Source: Candidatus Accumulibacter necessarius (GTDB lineage: Bacteria > Pseudomonadota > Gammaproteobacteria > Burkholderiales > Rhodocyclaceae). Taken from it: 64,000 bases of DNA. Shown piece after piece: positions 41,760 to 49,821 of the stretch; position 1 is the first letter of the stretch; every line of letters begins with the position of its first letter. A program made the translations under genes and the position numbers. The notes beneath the pieces were generated by a model, which made no database searches, was not told the origin of the DNA, and saw only the letters and a program-made list of their open reading frames with translations. Where the stretch lies: assembly GCA_017302435.1 (NCBI GenBank), contig JAFLDL010000010.1, forward strand, positions 41,276 to 105,275. Reading direction: 5' to 3'.

Positions 41760-42371
41760 CTACTTGCCCGCGCTTGCCTTCGCCTTGGCCAGACAGTCAT
41801 CCTTGGCGGCGCCGGCCATGGCGTCGCATTTTTCCTTCGCCACGGCGTACTGCGCGTCGACCTTGTCCGCTGTCGCGTCCTTGCGGGCGTCGGCCTTCTC
41901 GTTGCTCGCCTTGCTGCGCGCGTCGCTCGAAGTTTCCTTGGCCGAAGCGTTCGCGTCGGCCGTCTTCATCTGCGCTTTGGCGTCAGCCTTGGCGGTCGTC
42001 TCTGCCGCTTTTGCTTCCTTCACGCACACGTCCTTCGCGTTGCCGGACAAGTCGTCGCATTTTTCCCTGGCGACGCCATAGTCGGCTTCGGCCTTGGCGA
42101 CGCGCGCCTCGTAGTGGGCTTTCGTGCTGGGCTTGTAACTCGCGTCAAGATCCGCGCGTGCCACCTTCTCTGCGCCCTTGGCCTGCGCGACGCAAACATC
42201 CTTGGCATTGGCGGAAAGTGAATTACAGGCCGCCTTGCCCGATTTGTACTCGGCCGCGATCTTGTCTTTGGCCGCCGTGTAATCGGTCTTCGACATGCTT
42301 TCTGCCATCGCGCCGGTACTGAAACCGAGACTGACTGCCAGTGCAAGCGCGTTCATGTGGATTCTGTTCAT
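41760..42371 (-). CDS. Secreted Ala/Lys-rich protein with Cys-pair repeats
   Basis: 203 residues. A signal peptide (about 1-23, cleavage at AMA-ES), then three copies of a unit C-x(2)-[LM]-[AS]-x-[AN]-A-K-D-x-C-[LV] (CNSLSANAKDVC, CDDLSGNAKDVC, CDAMAGAAKDDC), each ending a 35-70 residue helical stretch rich in Ala, Lys and Asp. Each unit could hold a disulfide 11 residues apart. Function unknown; probably a periplasmic stress protein. GGAA precedes ATG 42371. Palindrome site 8 lies 170 bases upstream. Confidence 0.8.
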   Translation of the reverse strand: MNRIHMNALALAVSLGFSTGAMAESMSKTDYTAAKDKIAAEYKSGKAACNSLSANAKDVCVAQAKGAEKVARADLDASYKPSTKAHYEARVAKAEADYGVAREKCDDLSGNAKDVCVKEAKAAETTAKADAKAQMKTADANASAKETSSDARSKASNEKADARKDATADKVDAQYAVAKEKCDAMAGAAKDDCLAKAKASAGK

Positions 42372-42514
42372 TGTCGTTCCTTCATCTGATGAGTTGGGGA
42401 GCAATGCTTTGGCAAGCATCGCGGTGCACACACTTGTCTTCGCCAGGAGCGGGCGGGCTGCAACGGCTGCCTGGCAGCCCACTGCAGAAACGCCTCTTTC
42501 GACTAGGATGGTTC

Positions 42515-42557
42515 AGCTTAGGCCGCAGCTGCGCCCCTGTCTGTCCGCTGGCGAACA
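42515..42557 (-). promoter_or_regulatory. Palindrome promoter site 8 (small lipoprotein cluster)
   Basis: On the plus strand TGTCCGCTGGCGAACA (42542-42557), 14 of 16 matches. Toward the gene it is followed by GAC and the -10 TAAGCT (42520-42515). Predicted +1 near 42508, leader about 137 bases. The rest of 42372-42747 shows no gene. Confidence 0.6.
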
Positions 42558-42701
42558 TAAGCGGCGTTGCTGGATCCACACCGACAACCCGGTAATCGAG
42601 ATGCCGTGCTCAAGTTGCCGGAGGGCTCGCGCTGACCGCCGTATCCGGACAAGCCGGACGCCGACCGTCAAGGCAGGCGATTGACAGAGGCGGGAGGGGG
42701 C

Positions 42702-42716
42702 CTCGCCGGCGGCGAG
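42702..42716 (-). terminator. Short hairpin after the Crp/Fnr gene
   Basis: CTCGCC-GGC-GGCGAG can fold 30 bases after the regulator stop, at the end of the long kinase operon. The stem is short and not followed by a T-run. Confidence 0.3.
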
Positions 42717-42747
42717 ACCTTCAGGCGAGCCCTGGCGACCGAGCGAC

Positions 42748-43524
42748 TCACCGCGCGGCAGGCACCTGGCTGGACGCGGGTGCGTCTACCGGCGAGGAGA
42801 TGCTCTGACGATGCCGCACGTCGGACAGCAGGCGGGTCAATTCATTGCTGACCACGGCGTAGCACTCGCAGGCGTGCTTCTCCAGGCCGCGGCGATCAAG
42901 CACCGTGATGTGACCCCGGCGATAGAGAATGAGACCGTCTCGCTGCAATCTCCCGGCGGCTTCGGTAATTCCTTCGCGGCGTACCCCGAGCATGCCCGAG
43001 ATCAATTCCTGAGTCATCACCAGCTCGTTGCCCGGCAGGCGGTCGAGCGTCATCAACAGCCAGCGGCAGAGCTGCTGCTCCACGGAATGGTGCCGGTTGC
43101 AGGCCGCGATCTGGGCCATCTGGGTCATCAACGCCTGCGTGTAACGCAGCAACAAAGCTTGCAGCGAGCCCGCGCGGCTGAATTCCTGCTTCAGCACGCG
43201 TGCCTCCAGCCGATAAGCGTGGCCGGCGGTCTGCACCACGGCCGAGCTTGGCGTGGTATCTCCCCCCATGAACAACGCCACGCCAACGACGCCTTCATTG
43301 CCCACGCCGGCCGATTCGGCCGACACGCCGGACGCCATCACGTAATGCAGCGAAACGATCGATGTCGTCGGGAAATAGGCGTGCGGCAACTGTCTGCCGG
43401 GTTCGTAGAGCATTTCGCCAAGCCGCATCGGGACCAGTTCCAGATGCGTCGCCAGGGCGTCGAACTCCGCCGTCGGCAGGGCGGCGAGAAGGTGGTTTTG
43501 CTGCGGACTATGAGGTATTGGCAT
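42748..43524 (-). CDS. Crp/Fnr-family transcriptional regulator
   Basis: 258 residues. Cyclic-nucleotide-binding-like beta-roll (about 15-130), dimer helix, and C-terminal winged HTH (about 165-215, recognition segment GVRREGITEAAGRLQ). Aligned with Crp, the first two contact residues (Arg-Glu) are kept but the third Arg is Glu. No Cys cluster of FNR type. It ends a close-packed minus-strand row of phytochrome and kinase genes, 23 bases after the RR-PAS gene. Thirteen class II-spaced palindromes nearby make it the best local candidate for their activator, which is inference. Confidence 0.88.
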   Translation of the reverse strand: MPIPHSPQQNHLLAALPTAEFDALATHLELVPMRLGEMLYEPGRQLPHAYFPTTSIVSLHYVMASGVSAESAGVGNEGVVGVALFMGGDTTPSSAVVQTAGHAYRLEARVLKQEFSRAGSLQALLLRYTQALMTQMAQIAACNRHHSVEQQLCRWLLMTLDRLPGNELVMTQELISGMLGVRREGITEAAGRLQRDGLILYRRGHITVLDRRGLEKHACECYAVVSNELTRLLSDVRHRQSISSPVDAPASSQVPAAR

Positions 43525-43547
43525 CGCGGCGCGTCCAGATCCCGGTT

Positions 43548-44369
43548 CTAGTTCTTGCTGGTGACTTCAACGCCGATTCCGCGGTAACCGATGAAGCGGC
43601 AGGAACGGTTGAACATCGGCTCGCCGCTCACCCGAAACTGTTGTTGCGAGCCATCAGCATTGACGCGGTGGAACAGAAAATCAAGGAACGGTTGCCGGGC
43701 CGCAATGGTCGCCTGCAGCACGGCGCGCTCCGACTCATCCCAGCCTGCGTCCTCAAGACCCACCGATTCGCCCAGCAGTGGGCCGACCCGGATGCCGAGC
43801 ATCTCCAGGACCGGACCCGAGACCTTGGTGAAATTCATGTTCTCGTCCTGTTCCCAATACCAGTCCGAGGCCAGTTCGGTCAGGCTGCGATATCGGGCTT
43901 CGCTTTCGCGCAATTCGGCGGTTCGTTCCTGCACCGTCTGTTCGAGCATTTTGTTGTAGTCGGCGAGTTTCTTGTACAGCAAGCGAACTTCCAGCATATT
44001 GCGGATGCGCATCTGCACTTCCACCAGATCGAAGGGCTTGCTGATGAAATCCCGGGCGCCGGCCTGGAGGGCGCGCAGCTTGTGGCCCGGCTGGGCAGTG
44101 ATCACGAGCACCGGCAGATAGGCCTCTTCCTCGTTGGTCTTCAGGGCTTCCATGACCTGAAAGCCATCCATGCCCGGCATCTGCAGGTCAAGCAGGATCA
44201 GGTCGTAGCGATGCTTGCGATGCAGCGTACACACCTCGCTCGGGTTCATCGTCGAGGCAATGGATGTGTAGCCGGCTTCCCGCAGCATTTGCTCGAGCAA
44301 AAGGATATTGGACTCCTGATCGTCAACGATCAGGATGCTGGCTTCAAGGATTTCGGACGCGGTAATCAT
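43548..44369 (-). CDS. Response regulator with C-terminal PAS domain
   Basis: 273 residues. Receiver (about 10-130: ILIVDDQESN, phospho-Asp in LILLDLQMPGMDG, Lys in FISKPFD), a coiled coil (about 130-160) and a PAS domain (about 160-265). No DNA-binding or enzymatic output, so it probably relays a signal to a partner. It overlaps the hybrid kinase stop by one base (TAATG) and is followed after 23 bases by the Crp/Fnr gene, so the three are almost certainly one transcript. Confidence 0.9.
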   Translation of the reverse strand: MITASEILEASILIVDDQESNILLLEQMLREAGYTSIASTMNPSEVCTLHRKHRYDLILLDLQMPGMDGFQVMEALKTNEEEAYLPVLVITAQPGHKLRALQAGARDFISKPFDLVEVQMRIRNMLEVRLLYKKLADYNKMLEQTVQERTAELRESEARYRSLTELASDWYWEQDENMNFTKVSGPVLEMLGIRVGPLLGESVGLEDAGWDESERAVLQATIAARQPFLDFLFHRVNADGSQQQFRVSGEPMFNRSCRFIGYRGIGVEVTSKN

Positions 44370-46387
44370 TAGTCAGCTTCCTCTTTGGCTGCGACGGCAG
44401 CTTCTGTTTTCGCGGATCTCAAGGCCTCGTCCAGCGTTTTCATGAACTCGTTGACCTTGATCGGCTTGGTGAGATAACGGAAGAAGCCTGCCAGCAGACC
44501 TTTTTCGATATCGTCGGGATTGGCGTCGGCACTCAGCGCAAGCACCGGGATATGCGCCGTTGCCGGATCGTCGGCCAGGATTTTCAGCGCGCTGCTGCCG
44601 CTGACGTCAGGCAGATTGACGTCCATCAGGATGACATCCGGCAGAAATGAGCGCGCCAGCCTGATGCCCTGGTTGGCATTGCGCGCACTCAACAGGTGGA
44701 TATCGCTGCGGCGCAGAAGGATTTCCTCGACCAGCAGCAGATTGGCCGGGTTGTCCTCGACGTAGAGCAGGGTGTGCAAGGGTGCCTCACCGAGAACTTG
44801 CGCCTCCTGGACGAGCTCCGCTGGTTCAGCGGCGTAGCCGGCGGCTTGCGCTTCAGTCGTCAGCTTGAGTTCGACCCAGAAGACGCTGCCCTGGCCAACG
44901 GTGCTTTCAACGCCAATCCTGCCGTTCATTGCATCCATCAGCCTCTTGCAGACCACCAGGCCGATGCCCGTACCTTCTTCGCCCGGCACCTTTTGACCCA
45001 GACGATTGAATGGCTGGAAGAGTTGCGCCAGTTGTTCGGGGGCCAGTCCCTCGCCGGTATCGCGAACGCTGATACGCATCGACTCCGGCGGGCTCGGGGT
45101 GCACGTCAGGCAAACCGCGCCGCCGGGTTTGTTGTACTTGATTGCGTTGGACAGCAGGTTGATGATCACCTGTTTCACCCGTGTCGGGTCAGCATCGACC
45201 GAGCAACCGGCTTCGAAGGGTGCGAAGGCCACGCTGATGCCATGCTTTTGCGCTTCTGGTTCCACCATGGCCTCGCAATCGCGCAGGACCTCGGCCAACG
45301 CGACCGGTTCCATCGACAGCGAGAGCTTCCCGGACTCGATCAGCGCCAGATCGAGAACCTCGTTGATCAGCCCCAGCAGGTGCCACCCGGCCTTGAGAAC
45401 TTGATCGATGCTTCGCTTCTGCGCGGGTGTTGGCGGCGGCGAAGCCAAATCGATCAACTGCGCGAAACCGAGGATGGCATGCAGCGGCGTGCGCAGCTCA
45501 TGACTCATGCTGGAGAGGAAATCGGACTTGGCGTTGTTGGCTATTTCGGCCGCGACTTTGGCCTCGATCAGCTTCGCCTCGGCGACCTTGCCCTCGGTGA
45601 CATCGAACGCCACGCCGAAGTGGCGCAAACCCCGCCCCTCGGCGTCGTATTCCGTCTGTCCGCGGTCGGCGATCCATCGCACCTTGCCGTCCGGAGGCAC
45701 GATGCGAAACTCGTTCAGGAACGGTTGGCGTTGCGCAATCGATTCGGCGACGTTCTGCCAGAAAACTTCCCGGTCATCCGGATGGAGCAGCGCGCTGAAT
45801 GTGTCAAGTGTCGGGATGAAAGTCTCCGGCGTGACGCCGAACACGCGGTAAAGCTCGGCTGACCACCAGAGCCTGTCGTCCACCATGTTCCACTCATAAA
45901 TGCCCATGTTGCCGTAGGTGAGCGCCAGATCGAGTCGCTCACGCTCGGTCCGTAGAACTTCCCTCGCCTCAGCTCGATCAGCAAGCAACGCGAAACGTTC
46001 CCTGGAGTTTTCGACTGCGCGGGTCAGGCTTTCGGGTGTCGTCCAGTCCTTGCCGATATAGTCCTGCGCACCAGAACGGAGCAACTTGCGGCCATCCGCT
46101 CTGCCGGACCCGGTGACCACCACCACCGGGCACGGGGGCAAATCCGCACCAGCGCAGAAGGCCGCCAGCAGTTCCTCCGCGTTCATGTCGGGCAGGGAAT
46201 AGTCAAGCAGGATGCAATCGTAGGGGCCGTCGCGCGTTTGCTGCAATTTTCGCAGGCCGTCGGCGCCCAGTTCCGCCTCGCTAAAGCGATAACGCCGATC
46301 CGAGCCGCGCAGCAGCATCTGCCGGAGATCGGCTCGATCGTCCGGGTTGTCATCGATGATCAGAATGTGCCAGAGCTGGTTCTTCAT
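44369..46387 (-). CDS. Hybrid histidine kinase (REC-PAS-kinase-REC)
   Basis: 672 residues. An N-terminal receiver (about 8-125, LLDYSLPDMNA), PAS (about 150-270), kinase core with SSMSHELRTPLHAIL (phospho-His), NLLSNAIKYNKPGG and DTGEGLAPEQL, and a C-terminal receiver with DVILMDVNLPDVSG. Soluble. It starts 15 bases after the phytochrome response regulator and overlaps the next regulator, so light input could pass to it. Closely related in core to the kinases at 33222 and 49822. Confidence 0.93.
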   Translation of the reverse strand: MKNQLWHILIIDDNPDDRADLRQMLLRGSDRRYRFSEAELGADGLRKLQQTRDGPYDCILLDYSLPDMNAEELLAAFCAGADLPPCPVVVVTGSGRADGRKLLRSGAQDYIGKDWTTPESLTRAVENSRERFALLADRAEAREVLRTERERLDLALTYGNMGIYEWNMVDDRLWWSAELYRVFGVTPETFIPTLDTFSALLHPDDREVFWQNVAESIAQRQPFLNEFRIVPPDGKVRWIADRGQTEYDAEGRGLRHFGVAFDVTEGKVAEAKLIEAKVAAEIANNAKSDFLSSMSHELRTPLHAILGFAQLIDLASPPPTPAQKRSIDQVLKAGWHLLGLINEVLDLALIESGKLSLSMEPVALAEVLRDCEAMVEPEAQKHGISVAFAPFEAGCSVDADPTRVKQVIINLLSNAIKYNKPGGAVCLTCTPSPPESMRISVRDTGEGLAPEQLAQLFQPFNRLGQKVPGEEGTGIGLVVCKRLMDAMNGRIGVESTVGQGSVFWVELKLTTEAQAAGYAAEPAELVQEAQVLGEAPLHTLLYVEDNPANLLLVEEILLRRSDIHLLSARNANQGIRLARSFLPDVILMDVNLPDVSGSSALKILADDPATAHIPVLALSADANPDDIEKGLLAGFFRYLTKPIKVNEFMKTLDEALRSAKTEAAVAAKEEAD

Positions 46388-46402
46388 CGCGCTGAAGGCT
46401 GT

Positions 46403-46828
46403 TCAATTGGGCAAAACGGCGTTCTTCAACCAGTAGGTGAAGATATGTTCCAGAATTTTCAGGTGCTCCCGGTATTGCACCGGTTTGACGTGATACGCGT
46501 TGGCGCCGCTGGCGTAGCAGAAATGCAGATCGCGCGGATTTGCCGAGGTCGTCAACACCACCAGCGGGAGGGCGCGCAGGCGGTCGTCCTGCTTGATTTC
46601 CCGCAAGGCGTCGCGGCCATCGCCCCTGGGGGTGTTCAGGTCGAGCAAGACCAGTCCGGGAAGGGCGTCCTGGCTGGGCGCCGACTCGTGCAGGAGCCGC
46701 AGGCATTCGTCACCGGAGGTGGCGCGGCGAATTTCATTCGTCATGCCAGCGCGCCGTGCCGCGTCGAGCACGGTTGCAAAATCCTCGTCGGAATCCTCGA
46801 CGACCAGAATATGACGGGCGCGCGTCAT
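46403..46828 (-). CDS. Single-domain response regulator of the phytochrome
   Basis: 141 residues, only a receiver domain: HILVVEDSDEDF, phospho-Asp in LVLLDLNTPRGDG, Thr/Ser in VVLTTSANPRD, Lys in YHVKPVQ. This type (Rcp1-like, with LNTPRGDG and a longer loop) is the usual partner of bacteriophytochromes. The ATG overlaps the bphP stop (ATGA), which fixes both the start and the partnership. Confidence 0.93.
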   Translation of the reverse strand: MTRARHILVVEDSDEDFATVLDAARRAGMTNEIRRATSGDECLRLLHESAPSQDALPGLVLLDLNTPRGDGRDALREIKQDDRLRALPLVVLTTSANPRDLHFCYASGANAYHVKPVQYREHLKILEHIFTYWLKNAVLPN

Positions 46829-49179
46829 GACCGGGCCAGGTTCGGGCACGGCAGAGTGAAATAGAAGGTGCTGCCGACACCTTCGGTCGAATCGAGCCAG
46901 ATGCGGCCACCGTGGCGCTGGACCAGCTTCTGGACAATGGTCAGCCCGGCGCCGACGCCGCCGCCAAACTCCTTGCGACCATGCAGCCGCTTGAACATGC
47001 GAAAAATCTGGTCGAAGTGCCGCCGCTCGATGCCGATACCGTCGTCGCGCACGTAATAAATGAGTTGCTCATTGGCTTCGGCGGGCGCGTTTGGGCGCGC
47101 GCCGGGTTCGTCGGGCGCCAGGTAGCCCACCTCGATTCTGGGGCACGCCTGGCGGTTGTACTTGAGCGCGTTGCTCAGCAGGTTGCTGAAAATCTCGCGG
47201 ACGCGCACGTGGTCACTCTGTATGGTGGGCAGCGGACGCGGCAAGTCGATGCTGCATGTATTCTCCGTCCGGCGCACGCCGATCATCTCGAGTGCCTCCG
47301 CGACCGCTTCGTTGAGGTCTACGGTTTCAAATTCGAGGCTCGTCCGGCCAACGCGGGCAAAGTGCAGGAGCGAATCGAGCAGGCTGTCCATGCGCACGGT
47401 GAGGCGCATCAGACTGTCCACGTGCTGGCGGTTCTCGGCATTGAGCGCTTGCGCGCTCTCGAGCAGTTGATGCGCGTAGCGGTTGATGCCGCGCAGCGGC
47501 TCCTTGAGATCATGCGAGGCGACGTAGGCGAAGGCGTCGAGTTCTTCGTTGCTGCTGGTGAGATCGACGTTCAACTCTGCCAGGCGCTCGGCACGCGAGA
47601 TGACCAGTTCCATGACCAGAAAGCGCAGGCGCAAGGCCGCGTCAACTTCCATGGTTGACCACGGGATCGCACGCGCGCGAACGGATTCAACGAACAGCTC
47701 GAACGAATGGCGTGGCGTCAGGCGAGAACCGTGCGGCCCGGTGACGAGCAGCTTCTCGTGCGGGTAACCCGCCCAGTTCACTGTCTGAAGCGTCTCTGGC
47801 CGGAACCACAGGATGAGATCGCGCCGCCGGTGCGAGACCCGAACGGCGAGTACTCCGCTGGCGACCCCCGCGATCTCGGCGCCCGCCGGATAGTCGCGGG
47901 AGAGCGAATCGGTGACGAACGCCGGCCGCGTCGTCGAAGCAAATTCAGGGCGTTGGTCGAGCCACTCGGCCAGCGCGTCGAGCTGCGCCACACCCGGCGT
48001 GATGCCCGCGCACCACCAACGCTCCTGGTGATAGAGGGCCGCGCCGCCGGCGTCGATCGCATCGAGCAAGGACGGATGGCGGTCCGACAAGGCCATCAGG
48101 TCGCCCTCCTGCGCGGCGATGGCGACCAGTTGCTGGTGTATACGCTCCAGCTTCAGGCGATAAGCGAGCTGCTCGTTGCGCTCCGCCGACTTGAGTTGCA
48201 GCGACGCGACCTGAGCCAGCAGTTCACACGCGGCGCGGACCTGGTGCGGGAAGTGCACCGGTACCAGGTGATGACAGGCAATCAAGCCCCAGAGCTCGCC
48301 ATCGACCAGGATCGGCATCGTCAGCGATGCCGCGACGCCCATGTTCGCCAGGTACTGGGTATACATGACCGAGGCGCCGCGCAGCGCGCAATGGGTCATG
48401 TTGAGCGGACGGCCAGAGTCGGGGTTGGCGAGCGGCACCAGTTCCACCAGCGGTCCGGCGGCATTCGGCAGTGGCCGAATCCACAGGTTCCTGTAGATCT
48501 CCCGTGCTGGTTTCGGGATATCGCTCTCGGGGTAATGCAGTCCCAGCCAGGGGTGCAGGTCCTCGCGCTTGTTCTCGGCGAACACCTCACCGTGGTTGTC
48601 GGCATGGAAGCGGTAAACCATCACGCGGTCGAGCCCGGTAATGCTACGCACTTCGTCTGTCACACGCTGGCAAAATTCGCGCAGGCCGTCGGCGGCTTGC
48701 AGGCGGCTGACCGCCGAGGTCACCAACCCGAAAAAATTGGCGTCCACCTGACCTGCGGTCCTGCCGGTGGACTCGAACTCCAGCACGGCGACGCCCTCAA
48801 CGGTGTGTACGCAAACATCCAGCTGGCTCTTGCCCTCGCGCGCCGGCAGCGTGAAAGCGTAGGCTGCGCTACCGGCAAGCGGCTCGCGCCCCAGCATCTC
48901 GCGCAAACACGCTTCGTTTGCCGATCCGACGACCCGCGCAACGGACTGACCCAGCAATTGCTCCGGCGACTCACCCAGATGCTGGCCGGTGTTCTCGCTC
49001 GCCTGCAGAATCTTCAGGTCACCGAGTCGCACCACCAGCAGCGCACCGTGCGCCTGGATGCAACCCGGCGTCTGCACCGGCTCGCTGTCGCAGGTCGTGA
49101 GGGTGGTGCCATGGCGCTTGATACTGTAGGGGCCATCGCCCCAGGGTAGCGGTGCGCTCTCGGTCCGATTGTCGGTCAT
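46825..49179 (-). CDS. bphP: Bacteriophytochrome histidine kinase
   Basis: 784 residues. PAS2 (biliverdin-binding Cys30 in TTCDSEPVQTPGCIQAHGALL region), GAF with YPESDIPKPAREIYRNLWIR (the PxSDIP chromophore signature, here P-E-S-D-I-P), PHY domain, then HisKA/HATPase with ASHDLKEPLRGI (His near 554), NLLSNALKYNR and DDGIGI. It senses red and far-red light by bound biliverdin IX-alpha. ATG 49179 overlaps the heme oxygenase stop (ATGA). The gene order bphO-bphP-regulator makes a complete light sensor. The C-terminus has no receiver. Confidence 0.95.
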   Translation of the reverse strand: MTDNRTESAPLPWGDGPYSIKRHGTTLTTCDSEPVQTPGCIQAHGALLVVRLGDLKILQASENTGQHLGESPEQLLGQSVARVVGSANEACLREMLGREPLAGSAAYAFTLPAREGKSQLDVCVHTVEGVAVLEFESTGRTAGQVDANFFGLVTSAVSRLQAADGLREFCQRVTDEVRSITGLDRVMVYRFHADNHGEVFAENKREDLHPWLGLHYPESDIPKPAREIYRNLWIRPLPNAAGPLVELVPLANPDSGRPLNMTHCALRGASVMYTQYLANMGVAASLTMPILVDGELWGLIACHHLVPVHFPHQVRAACELLAQVASLQLKSAERNEQLAYRLKLERIHQQLVAIAAQEGDLMALSDRHPSLLDAIDAGGAALYHQERWWCAGITPGVAQLDALAEWLDQRPEFASTTRPAFVTDSLSRDYPAGAEIAGVASGVLAVRVSHRRRDLILWFRPETLQTVNWAGYPHEKLLVTGPHGSRLTPRHSFELFVESVRARAIPWSTMEVDAALRLRFLVMELVISRAERLAELNVDLTSSNEELDAFAYVASHDLKEPLRGINRYAHQLLESAQALNAENRQHVDSLMRLTVRMDSLLDSLLHFARVGRTSLEFETVDLNEAVAEALEMIGVRRTENTCSIDLPRPLPTIQSDHVRVREIFSNLLSNALKYNRQACPRIEVGYLAPDEPGARPNAPAEANEQLIYYVRDDGIGIERRHFDQIFRMFKRLHGRKEFGGGVGAGLTIVQKLVQRHGGRIWLDSTEGVGSTFYFTLPCPNLARS

Positions 49180-49775
49180 AGGTGGGTCGCCCGTGTTTCT
49201 GAGGTAGGAAATAGCCATTCATCGATGGTCGCGAAGGTGTCGTTGGCGCTCGCGATGATATCGTCTTCCCCGCCTGTCCGTTGCACCAGCGCGGTCAGGG
49301 TTGCGCCAAAAGCTTGCCACTGCCGACCCGTTTGCACGCCATAGCCGTTGAAGAACGCGGCGCCCGACGCCGGCGTGAGACCCAGGTGTGCCTGCAGGTG
49401 CCTGCTGATGAGCTGCCCGCCAAGGGTCGCCCCTTCGATCACGTAAAGGCAGCCGAAAGCCTGCGGAATCGAGGCGACCGCCGGCAATTCCGCACAGCGC
49501 GGCAACCTTGCCAGGCCCTCGGGCGTCTCGCCGAGGGCGATCAGATCGCTCTCCAGGCGTGGGGTCTTGCGCCGTTCGGCGGCGTAGTCCACGCCCATCT
49601 CTTGCCACCAAGGCAAGCTCAGCAAGCGCGCTTCCAGGGGCTCGTAGTAGCCGAAAAATCGGCTGACCATCCGGTGATAGCTCTGGCGCGACAGACCAGG
49701 GTCGAGCAAAGGCAATTGGCGTTCGAGCGCCCGATGACGCCCACTCGTTGCCTGCCGCAAACGTTTCAGGAACAT
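49176..49775 (-). CDS. bphO: Biliverdin-producing heme oxygenase
   Basis: 199 residues. Helical heme oxygenase: RHRALE (proximal His14), YVIEGATLGGQ in the distal helix and WQAFGATL. It cleaves heme to biliverdin, the chromophore of the phytochrome encoded next to it. Overlap of four bases with bphP. The gene begins 46 bases after the membrane hybrid kinase, so it may belong to the same transcript. Confidence 0.93.
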   Translation of the reverse strand: MFLKRLRQATSGRHRALERQLPLLDPGLSRQSYHRMVSRFFGYYEPLEARLLSLPWWQEMGVDYAAERRKTPRLESDLIALGETPEGLARLPRCAELPAVASIPQAFGCLYVIEGATLGGQLISRHLQAHLGLTPASGAAFFNGYGVQTGRQWQAFGATLTALVQRTGGEDDIIASANDTFATIDEWLFPTSETRATHL

Positions 49776-49821
49776 GGCCTGGGGGCGGGGCGACGTTTCG
49801 CCCGATTCACGTCAGCAACCC

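Noticed and set aside
44221-44240. CAGCGTACACA inside the response regulator gene.
   Set aside because: It lies within coding sequence and matches only one half.
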